Assembly: GCA_004213235.1 (NCBI GenBank)
Contig: SHAI01000043.1
Location: forward strand, 1-13,532
Length of the DNA: 13,532 bases
Reading direction: 5' to 3'
Source of the DNA: Parvularculaceae bacterium
GTDB taxonomy: Bacteria > Pseudomonadota > Alphaproteobacteria > Caulobacterales > Parvularculaceae
Position numbers and translations under genes: made by a program
Notes under the pieces: generated by a model
Database searches by the model: none
Seen by the model: only the letters and a program-made list of their open reading frames with translations
Told to the model about the DNA's origin: nothing
Part shown: one piece after another, positions 8,175 to 13,459 of the stretch
Numbering within the stretch: the stretch's first letter is position 1
How the letters are laid out: every line of letters begins with the position of its first letter

Positions 8175-8203
8175 ATCGTTTCTCCTCAAACTAATTACGC
8201 AAA

Positions 8204-8740
8204 TCAGTGCGTTGACGCATCCGTTGTCTCGTACTGCGCCGGTATAAAAAATGGTTCTGCTTCAAGCGTTGGTGCCCCAACACCAATTTCCTCAATCGCC
8301 CGGCTCATTCGTCCCGAACGGCCGAGAATATCATCTGCAAACCCGACCAGGCGGGAGTTCGGCCAGGCGGTTGGCGACGCCGCACGCAAGGAATGTGCGA
8401 TAATCGTCTCGTCTACCGACGGGTTTTTCAAACACGCCGCGGTAAATGCTGTCGCGGTCGAGCGCGACACACCCGCCCAACAATGGATAATCAGCGTGTC
8501 GTTCACAGACCAATCATTTAGAAAGTGAATAATTTCTTCTACATGTCCATGTCCCGGCGGCGTCAGATCAGCGGACGGCTCGCGGATGTCATGCATGGCA
8601 GCCTTGTGATGAAAGTCTGTAGGCACCCTTTCGAGCGTCGGAAAAATATCCTTTGGCGACAGCAAGCTTATCGCGCGAACTGCGCCAGCTTCTGCTGCAA
8701 CCTCATGAACCCGGCAAAGCGGCGAGACCCATATCTTCAT
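8204..8740 (-). CDS. Protein-tyrosine-phosphatase-like protein (CX5R family)
   Basis: The 178-residue product carries the cysteine-phosphatase signature HCWAGVSRS at 86-94, giving nucleophile Cys87 and phosphate-binding Arg93. HDIREP at 50-55 offers Asp51 as a candidate general acid. No signal or membrane segment is seen, so the protein should be cytoplasmic. Small proteins of this kind in alphaproteobacteria are annotated as predicted protein-tyrosine or dual-specificity phosphatases; the natural substrate (protein, nucleotide, lipid or inositol phosphate) cannot be told from the sequence. The ATG at 8740 follows GGGGA by a few bases. The gene lies 43 bp after rlmE and 29 bp before guaB on the same strand, so it is very probably co-transcribed with them. 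Confidence 0.82.
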   Translation of the reverse strand: MKIWVSPLCRVHEVAAEAGAVRAISLLSPKDIFPTLERVPTDFHHKAAMHDIREPSADLTPPGHGHVEEIIHFLNDWSVNDTLIIHCWAGVSRSTATAFTAACLKNPSVDETIIAHSLRAASPTAWPNSRLVGFADDILGRSGRMSRAIEEIGVGAPTLEAEPFFIPAQYETTDASTH

Positions 8741-8783
8741 ATATTCCCCGTATCTTTATCGTAATGGGACACGCTGAGGGGCG

Positions 8784-9629
8784 TCATGCCTTCCTCCTGA
8801 AACCAGAAGCAACGACGTATTTCTCCGAACTCTCGGATCGACTAGCTTTTGGCTTCGCATGACGCACGCTTGCAAAATTCTGCTTCAAACGCGTCAGCAA
8901 ATCGTTTTCCGCACCGCCAGCAAATACTTTGCATGCAAATGATCCACCCGGTGCCAACACATCCATGGCGAAATCGAGGGCCGCCTCCGCAAGGGCAACG
9001 ACGCGCAAATGATCCGTCGCCCGATGGCCGGTTGTTGGCGCCGCCATATCCGATAGCACAACACTAGCCGGACCATCGAGCGCCGCCTTCAACTGGGCTG
9101 GCGCTTCTGGATCGAGAAAATCCATCTCCAAAATGTCTGAACCAGGAACCGCCGGAACGTTCAGATAATCGATGCCGACAACCGTCGATGCACCGCGCCG
9201 AACCGCAACTTGCAGCCACCCCCCAGGCGCACAGCCAAGGTCAACAACCCGCGCACCCCGTTGTAAGAGACCAAATTTATCGTCCAGCTCTATCAGCTTA
9301 TACGCCGCGCGCGAGCGGTAGCCCTCCGCCTTGGCGCGCGCCACAAATGGATCGTTCAACTGTCGGTCAAGCCAAAGGGTCGATGAGTGCTTGCGATAGC
9401 GGCCGGTGACAACATTGACCCGCAATTCACGGTGGCCGCGCCCGACCCCTTCGTCCTTCTGAGATGATGGTTTCTTCTTCGCCGGGCTTTGCTTCAACCC
9501 ACGTTTGGCGGCAGGCTCGCCAAGGGCCGTATCGGCTTTTTCCAGATTGGTTTTGCGACGCCCACGCGACGGGGATGCGCCATTGCGCTTGTCGCCCTTG
9601 GGGGTTCGTTTTTTAGGTCGTCGCTCCAT
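8784..9629 (-). CDS. rlmE: 23S rRNA (uridine-2'-O)-methyltransferase RlmE (FtsJ/RrmJ), with basic N-terminal extension
   Basis: RlmE methylates the 2'-OH of U2552 (E. coli numbering) in the A-loop of 23S rRNA during late 50S assembly. The SAM-binding motif DLGCAPGGW is at 130-138, and the K-D-K-E catalytic tetrad is intact: Lys111 (SRAAYKL), Asp194 (VLSDMAAP), Lys234 (FACKVFAGG) and Glu269 (SESSEKYVV). The core, from about residue 68 (RELRVNVVTGR, then SSTLWLDRQLNDPFV), matches the family. The product is 281 residues against about 210 in E. coli; the surplus is a Lys/Arg-rich, low-complexity N-terminus (1-65) with no internal Met, so the ATG at 9629 is the only good ATG. Its ribosome site is weak. 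It lies downstream of ppx and upstream of the phosphatase gene and guaB. Confidence 0.93.
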   Translation of the reverse strand: MERRPKKRTPKGDKRNGASPSRGRRKTNLEKADTALGEPAAKRGLKQSPAKKKPSSQKDEGVGRGHRELRVNVVTGRYRKHSSTLWLDRQLNDPFVARAKAEGYRSRAAYKLIELDDKFGLLQRGARVVDLGCAPGGWLQVAVRRGASTVVGIDYLNVPAVPGSDILEMDFLDPEAPAQLKAALDGPASVVLSDMAAPTTGHRATDHLRVVALAEAALDFAMDVLAPGGSFACKVFAGGAENDLLTRLKQNFASVRHAKPKASRSESSEKYVVASGFRRKA

Positions 9630-9867
9630 GGCGCTCTATAGCGAAGTGAGGCTCCGCCGCAAACCCCCTTTTAGACTTAAGGCCGTAAGACTTTAGATCA
9701 GGAAACTTTAGGCCAGGAAGCTTTAGGTTATGCATTGCAGCATTGATCGCCGATTTTTCGGTAAATTCCTGATGGGTGTCATCAACATCATGAAAGATTA
9801 TGTTTTCGAATTGATGTGGCAGCTGACGAAACAGTGACGAAAAACCTGTGTTCCAGCGGGCCGTCAA
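9613..9867 (-). CDS. Possible small ORF bridging ppx and rlmE (84 residues, uncertain)
   Basis: A TTG at 9867-9865 overlaps the ppx stop (TTGA) and opens an 84-codon frame that ends 17 bases inside rlmE. Such overlap is usual for translationally coupled genes, and otherwise the ppx-rlmE gap is unusually long (234 bp) for this operon. The predicted peptide has no recognised domain. Its second half contains a five-residue repeat, KLPGL-KFPDL-KSYGL, encoded by three 15-bp DNA units at 9684-9728. Against it: a TTG start, no clear ribosome site, and no family I can name. It may simply be spacer. Confidence 0.22.
   Translation of the reverse strand: MTARWNTGFSSLFRQLPHQFENIIFHDVDDTHQEFTEKSAINAAMHNLKLPGLKFPDLKSYGLKSKRGFAAEPHFAIERHGATT
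9684..9728. repeat. Three degenerate 15-bp tandem units
   Basis: CGTAAGACTTTAGAT (9684-9698), CAGGAAACTTTAGGC (9699-9713) and CAGGAAGCTTTAGGT (9714-9728) lie head to tail; the last two differ at two positions. The array sits in the ppx-rlmE gap, about 55-100 bp upstream of the rlmE start. The unit length is a multiple of three and the array stays in frame in the possible small ORF. Confidence 0.7.
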
Positions 9868-11111
9868 ACGGACTTACCCCGCTTTCGCCGTCGTTTTGAT
9901 AAGCGCTTTCGCCGACGCCGTTTGCGCAAATCCTCTTCGATCAGGCCGGTCAGAATGCCTTCCCGCAGACCGCGATCAGCAACCCGAATGCGGTTCGCAG
10001 GCCATATGCGCAGCAACGCCTCCAGGATTGCGCAACCACACACAACCAGATCGGCGCGTTCCATGCCAATACATGGTTCCGCACCGCGTTCGTCAAACGA
10101 CATCGCGCGCAACCGCTCCGAAATTTCGCGCGCATCACTGACAGCCAACCACAACCCGTCAACGGCGTCGCGGCGATAGCGCGTCAGTTCCAGATGAACG
10201 CCGGCAAGCGAGGTTGCCGTGCCGGATGTTCCCAACAAGTGCCCCTGGCCTAAACGAAAGATCTCTTCGAAATCGGGGGAAATATTCGCTTTGCGAATAT
10301 CCTCCATAACTGCGGTCACAATCTTCTCATAGGTCTCGCGCGTAATATCGCGCCCGTCCCACCGCTCCGACAAACTAACAACGCCATTCGGCATGGAGAA
10401 CCATTCGGCAATCTCAACTGGTTTTGCTTGCCCTCGATCGTCTGGACTGGGCCGCCTCAAAAAGGACACCTCTGTTGAGCCGCCACCAATGTCGAAAATC
10501 AATGCCGCGCGGGCCGCCGGGTCGATCAGATCGGTACAGCCAGCCACTGCCAGATGGGCTTCTTCCTGCGGGGAAATGACCTCAAATTCAATGCCGGTTT
10601 CCTCTTTCACCCGAGCGAGGAAAGCTTCGCCATTGCTCGCCGAACGACAAGCTTGCGTCGCGATGCACCGATAGCGCTTTACATTTCGGCGGGCCATTTT
10701 CCGGCTGCAAATGCGCAGCGCCTCAATCGTCCGGAGCATCGCCCCTTCGGACAATGCACCCGTCCTTGATACCCCCTCCCCCAAGCGCACGATCCGTGAG
10801 AACGCATCCACGACCCGAAAGTCCCGGCCGCGCGTAGACGCGATCAACAATCTGCAATTATTCGTACCCAAATCGACGGCGGCGTATGTCCCCCTGGAAT
10901 TTCGTGTTCGCGGGATAAACCCGGGAGCCGTATCCCCATTGCTGGCTGAATTTTTATCGTTTGCCCGGTGTTCGGCTGGCTTAGGCCCGCGATGATTTTT
11001 ACCTGCCGCACGCGGTTGATCTGATTGATAGGTTTTATCCGACTGGCCTGGCGTTTCTCTATTGTCACCAAGCCCCGGCCGTTGCGCTCCCCCGCGCCGC
11101 CCTTCACTCAC
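9864..11111 (-). CDS. ppx: Ppx/GppA family exopolyphosphatase
   Basis: Members of this ASKHA-fold family cleave terminal phosphate from polyphosphate or pppGpp and link phosphate storage to the stringent response. The first phosphate-binding motif, YAAVDLGTNNCRLLIA, is at 76-91; the second, LIFDIGGGSTEVSF, is at 204-217; ISPQEEAHLAVAG (179-191) supplies the catalytic Glu; and LLGTSGTATSLAG follows in the second half. Only the short, Ppx/GppA-core form is present; the C-terminal HD-type domain of long Ppx proteins is absent. Residues 1-72 are hydrophilic, low-complexity and probably disordered, and the last 20 residues are almost all Lys/Arg, hinting at binding to polyanion or RNA. The start is a GTG at 11111 with GAGGA about 10 bases upstream; a later start cannot be excluded because the tail is not conserved sequence. 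It is the first gene of the rlmE-guaB operon. Ppx versus GppA activity cannot be separated by sequence alone. Confidence 0.88.
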   Translation of the reverse strand: MSEGRRGGAQRPGLGDNRETPGQSDKTYQSDQPRAAGKNHRGPKPAEHRANDKNSASNGDTAPGFIPRTRNSRGTYAAVDLGTNNCRLLIASTRGRDFRVVDAFSRIVRLGEGVSRTGALSEGAMLRTIEALRICSRKMARRNVKRYRCIATQACRSASNGEAFLARVKEETGIEFEVISPQEEAHLAVAGCTDLIDPAARAALIFDIGGGSTEVSFLRRPSPDDRGQAKPVEIAEWFSMPNGVVSLSERWDGRDITRETYEKIVTAVMEDIRKANISPDFEEIFRLGQGHLLGTSGTATSLAGVHLELTRYRRDAVDGLWLAVSDAREISERLRAMSFDERGAEPCIGMERADLVVCGCAILEALLRIWPANRIRVADRGLREGILTGLIEEDLRKRRRRKRLSKRRRKRGKSV

Positions 11112-11260
11112 CTTGTCACGTCCTCGCGTCCTCGCTGGCTGGGCCCTTGCGTCACAATATGCGCGGTCCCTGATCTGACGAGTAATAGTGCGCTACCGAA
11201 GCAGAGTTGGCAAGTCGCGAAACACATTGAAAGCACACGCTTTGAACCCCGCGTTCGTCA
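11112..11260. promoter_or_regulatory. Probable promoter region of the ppx-rlmE-guaB operon
   Basis: The stretch lies between the terminator of the psp operon and the GTG start of ppx, so transcription of ppx most likely begins here. On the minus strand TTGCCA near 11211-11206 resembles a -35 box, but the hexamer 17 bases further (CACTAT) is a poor -10. I see no gene, hairpin or repeat of note. Confidence 0.3.
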
Positions 11261-11295
11261 CAAAAAAAGGCTGGCGAAACCCACCAGCCTTAAAA
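11261..11295 (-). terminator. Rho-independent terminator of the psp operon
   Basis: Read on the minus strand, a perfect 8-bp stem AAGGCTGG/CCAGCCTT (genome positions 11284-11291 and 11267-11274) closes a nine-base loop and is followed directly by a run of Ts (complement of the A run at 11262-11268). It begins 28 bp after the stop of the last small gene of the psp operon and should insulate ppx from it. Confidence 0.82.
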
Positions 11296-11319
11296 ACGCG
11301 ATTATAAAAGCGCCGCTGC

Positions 11320-11481
11320 CTAATAGATGGCGAGTAATGTGCCCGATAACACGCCTGCTTCCTCGATATGCACAGGATGCGATTCGCGATCAATGCTCAC
11401 CGCAGAAATCACGAAACATACTCCTAACGCCGCCGCTCCGACCCCGAAAATCTTGGATAATAGTCCGATAAAAGTCGACAT
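11320..11481 (-). CDS. Small membrane protein at the end of the psp operon (53 residues, unnamed)
   Basis: The peptide begins MSTFIGLLSKIFGVGAAALG and is hydrophobic through about residue 28, then has a short charged segment (DRESHPVHIEE) and a second apolar end (AGVLSGTLLAIY). It is therefore probably an inner-membrane miniprotein with one clear segment and perhaps a second short one. GGGAG lies 5 bases before the ATG at 11481; the frame is open further upstream but that part reads into the pspC coding region. It starts 34 bp after the pspC stop and is followed by the operon terminator, so it is the last gene. Its position recalls enterobacterial pspD, also a small membrane-associated protein, but I see no sequence basis to call it pspD. 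Confidence 0.68.
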   Translation of the reverse strand: MSTFIGLLSKIFGVGAAALGVCFVISAVSIDRESHPVHIEEAGVLSGTLLAIY

Positions 11482-11515
11482 TTTTTCTCCCTTCCGCGTT
11501 TCCCGCGTCCGAGCG

Positions 11516-12034
11516 CTATGATGCGCCCCCCTCCAAGTCACGAAACTCGCGCCGCAAACGAAATTCGTTCGATGTGACCAGTTTTTCCATGCCGGCAATG
11601 CGTGCATCTATTGCCCGAAAGCGGTGCTTAAGCTCTGAGAGAGTCGCTTTTGGCCGCGCTGAGTATGTGCGCCAGAAACGCTCTTCATCCGGCGTATCAT
11701 ACCGCGCGGAAATGGGTTGATCTGGCTTGATGATCACGGCAGCGGCAACATATAAAAATGCTGGCACTGGAAAAAAGAAGATTGTTGCAAGGATCAATGC
11801 CAAGCGGACGTGTTTGACCCTCCAGCCAAAATAGTCCGCAAATCCGGCACATACGCCCGCGACTTTCCCCGCACGGATGTTACGATAAAGCCCATGACGG
11901 TTTGGCCCCGGCCCTGCCGAACCGGCATTGCGGGTATATGCCCCGTGCGTGTCATCTTCTGCATGATCCCCATGGCGCGGCCCATCACCATAATAATGAT
12001 GGTGATGGTGATGGTGATGTCCTCGTTTATGCAT
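11516..12034 (-). CDS. pspC: Phage shock protein C, with natural N-terminal polyhistidine run
   Basis: The 172-residue protein contains one PspC domain at about 47-106: GLYRNIRAGKVAGVCAGFADYFG, then a membrane segment (RLALILATIFFFPVPAFLYVAAAVIIK). The C-terminal part (115-168) is charged and helical, probably a coiled coil. In the enterobacterial system PspC and PspB sense inner-membrane damage and release PspF from PspA. The first 30 residues are odd: Met-His-Lys-Arg-Gly, then eight consecutive His, then Tyr-Tyr and further His (12 His in the first 30), encoded by alternating CAT/CAC codons. This cytoplasmic or juxtamembrane tail could bind metal. The start ATG at 12034 lies inside the last codons of pspB (8-bp overlap), with GGGAG 7 bases upstream; a longer frame to 12106 would run antiphase through pspB and is rejected. 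Confidence 0.92.
   Translation of the reverse strand: MHKRGHHHHHHHHYYGDGPRHGDHAEDDTHGAYTRNAGSAGPGPNRHGLYRNIRAGKVAGVCAGFADYFGWRVKHVRLALILATIFFFPVPAFLYVAAAVIIKPDQPISARYDTPDEERFWRTYSARPKATLSELKHRFRAIDARIAGMEKLVTSNEFRLRREFRDLEGGAS
11989..12019. repeat. Short CAT/CAC repeat coding for His8 in pspC
   Basis: On the minus strand CATCAC is repeated three times and followed by CATCAT, TATTAT; on the plus strand this reads as GATGGT hexamers. It encodes the eight histidines and two tyrosines at the N-terminus of PspC. Repeats like this can change length by slippage, in steps of two histidines here without breaking the frame. Confidence 0.7.
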
Positions 12035-12302
12035 CTGGATACTCCCTATCGTGTTCGCGATGGAAACCCTTGTCCTCTTCACGCCATTTCGGCGCTTCGC
12101 GATCAAGAATTGTTTCCAAAGCCTCTACCCGACGCTCGAGGCGCTGCGCGGTCCGCCAGAGATCATCGACCAAGCGTTCATCATCAGGCGTTGGCGCCTT
12201 GGTTTTGCGCCACTCGGTTATGTAGTGCATGATCGTTGCCGGCATGCCGACGAATAGGATCGCACACACTGCGATGGCGATTACACCGTCGTCCATTTTC
12301 AT
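12027..12302 (-). CDS. pspB: Phage shock protein B
   Basis: The 91-residue protein has a membrane segment at about 6-28 (GVIAIAVCAILFVGMPATIMHYI), then TEWRKTK and a helical, coiled-coil-like stretch (DERLVDDLWRTAQRLERRVEALETILD, about 41-67), the layout of PspB. E. coli PspB is slightly shorter (about 74 residues); the extra length here is a charged tail ending REYPDA. PspB works with PspC at the inner membrane in activating the response. AAGGGG lies just before the ATG at 12302; the ATG two codons later (12296) has better spacing to it, so the true start may be either. It is 15 bp after pspA and overlaps pspC by 8 bp, which suggests translational coupling. Confidence 0.88.
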   Translation of the reverse strand: MKMDDGVIAIAVCAILFVGMPATIMHYITEWRKTKAPTPDDERLVDDLWRTAQRLERRVEALETILDREAPKWREEDKGFHREHDREYPDA

Positions 12303-12317
12303 CGCCCCTTTCTTGAT

Positions 12318-13052
12318 TTAATTTGTGGATTGCACGGTTCGCGCGGCTACGCGCTGGCGCAACGCTTCCATTTCCGCATTTATGTCGTCTTCGGCCTCGA
12401 GCTCCTGAAACTCTTCGACGAGAGACCTGGGTCGGCCTGGCGCAGCGCCATAGCCTTTGCTCTCCCCTCTGTTCTCACCTCTGCTCTGGCCAATTGAATA
12501 GCTTTCGGCTTCAGCCTCGATTTCATCAATCTTGCGCTCCCAATGCTCATACCGAGCCATGGCGTCATCGAGCCGCGTATCATGAACCTGCCGATTGATC
12601 CGCACACTATTGCTTGCCGTGGTGTGCCGGAACTCCATCGAACGTTGCTTCGCTTTAGCTTCCTTCAATTTATTTTGAAGCTTCAGCAAATCATCATTGG
12701 CTTTATCGAGCGTTGTATCGATGGTTTTCAGCTCTTGATCAAACAGGTCGACCATTTCGCAGGCTTTACGCTTGGCTCCGATGGCACCGCGAGCAAGATC
12801 GTCCCGCCCCTTGCCAATCGCCAGCTCAGCTTTGGCCTCCCATTCGGCGGCCCGCGCCTGAAACTCGCTTTTCTTGCGCTCAATCTCTTTTTTGTCCGCA
12901 ATGGCACGTGCTGCCCGCGAGCGCACCTCGACAAGTGTGTCTTCCATTTCCTGGATGATAAGGCGCACAATTTTTTCCGGGTCTTCGGCCCGGTCGAGCA
13001 TGGCGTTGAGGTTGGAGTTAACAATATCGCTTAGTCGTGAAAATACACCCAT
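12318..13052 (-). CDS. pspA: Phage shock protein A (PspA/IM30/ESCRT-III-like)
   Basis: PspA polymerises on stressed inner membranes to limit proton leakage and, when free, inhibits the activator PspF. The 244-residue protein begins MGVFSRLSDIVNSNLNAMLDRAEDPEKI, the amphipathic membrane-binding helix and first conserved segment of the family, with VRLIIQEMEDTLVEVRS following. The long coiled-coil hairpin covers about 30-185, and the last helix is about 210-237. It is about 20 residues longer than E. coli PspA; the excess is a hydrophilic Gly/Arg/Ser-rich insert at about 187-210 before the last helix, partly formed by a 12-bp duplication. A strong AAGGAGG lies 6 bases before the ATG at 13052, and the preceding small gene ends 12 bp upstream. 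pspB follows 15 bp downstream. Confidence 0.96.
   Translation of the reverse strand: MGVFSRLSDIVNSNLNAMLDRAEDPEKIVRLIIQEMEDTLVEVRSRAARAIADKKEIERKKSEFQARAAEWEAKAELAIGKGRDDLARGAIGAKRKACEMVDLFDQELKTIDTTLDKANDDLLKLQNKLKEAKAKQRSMEFRHTTASNSVRINRQVHDTRLDDAMARYEHWERKIDEIEAEAESYSIGQSRGENRGESKGYGAAPGRPRSLVEEFQELEAEDDINAEMEALRQRVAARTVQSTN
12459..12490. repeat. 12-bp tandem duplication inside pspA
   Basis: Read on the minus strand, AGCAGAGGTGAG is followed directly by AACAGAGGGGAG, differing at two positions, and then by AGC. The two units encode Ser-Arg-Gly-Glu and Asn-Arg-Gly-Glu in the hydrophilic insert of PspA. Confidence 0.6.
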
Positions 13053-13064
13053 GACCGCCTCCTT

Positions 13065-13217
13065 TTAAAAAATAACTGCGCCAATGATCAGCCCGATGGC
13101 GAATGCGCCCCAGGCAAATCCATCACGCGAGCGCGTCGTGCGCCGCCATTCGCGATCCCAAAAATCGTCCCGCGCATTTTGCTCGTAGCGCGAATTGTAT
13201 GTTCGATATGCCGTCAT
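13065..13217 (-). CDS. Small tail-anchored membrane protein at the head of the psp operon (50 residues, unnamed)
   Basis: The peptide MTAYRTYNSRYEQNARDDFW starts a strongly charged, Arg/Asp/aromatic-rich N-terminal half (1-31), and the C-terminus is one hydrophobic segment, GFAWGAFAIGLIIGAVIF (about 33-50), reaching the last residue. This is the layout of a tail-anchored inner-membrane protein with a cytoplasmic head. AAAGGA lies about 10 bases before the ATG at 13217; a longer frame to 13256 adds 13 residues without a ribosome site. It is the first gene after the sigma-54-type promoter and ends 12 bp before pspA, so it should be induced with it. I do not recognise a family; a role in PspA recruitment or regulation is only suggested by position. 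Confidence 0.7.
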   Translation of the reverse strand: MTAYRTYNSRYEQNARDDFWDREWRRTTRSRDGFAWGAFAIGLIIGAVIF

Positions 13218-13310
13218 CTGGCTCGTCCTTTCGGTAGGGCCTATCGCAACCTGCAACAGGCGAAACCGCCCTCTTTTGTTAACCGCGAAACCGCGGCTTA
13301 CACCCTTCTT

Positions 13311-13327
13311 TGCCAGAAGCGTGCCAA
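13311..13327 (-). promoter_or_regulatory. Sigma-54 (RpoN) promoter of the psp operon
   Basis: TTGGCACGCTTCTGGCA on the minus strand matches the -24/-12 consensus YTGGCACG-N4-TTGCW with a perfect -24 half and one mismatch (G for T) in the -12 half; the invariant GG and GC are separated by exactly 10 bases. Transcription should start near 13300, giving a leader of about 80 bases. That leader has a small hairpin CCGCG/CGCGG at 13283-13296. The divergent pspF gene encodes the expected activator, so both sequence and context agree. Confidence 0.85.
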
Positions 13328-13459
13328 CTCGCGAAAAATCCTCTAGTATATTGTTTTAATTGGTTTTTATATTTTATCGAATTTCATCACCTCAATCTTA
13401 AGGTTATATTTTACCATTAATGATGTTGTTTTTAACCGTTAAATGGGCGAATATTACCT
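13328..13459. promoter_or_regulatory. AT-rich region between the psp sigma-54 promoter and pspF (likely enhancer/IHF and pspF promoter)
   Basis: Activators of sigma-54 bind upstream of the promoter, so PspF sites are expected here. Visible symmetric elements are TTTAACCGTTAAA (13431-13443, perfect 6-bp arms around one base) and CATTAATG (13415-13422). AATCTTAAGGTTA at 13394-13406 fits the IHF consensus WATCAANNNNTTR at 11 of 13 positions. TATATT at 13405-13410 could be the -10 box of a housekeeping promoter for pspF, though no good -35 box goes with it. All of these assignments are by inspection only. Confidence 0.4.

Noticed and set aside
11810..12232. Plus-strand frames of 140 and 107 codons opposite pspC and pspB
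   Set aside because: They are antisense to clear psp genes; the Met/Val-rich run is only the complement of the His codons.
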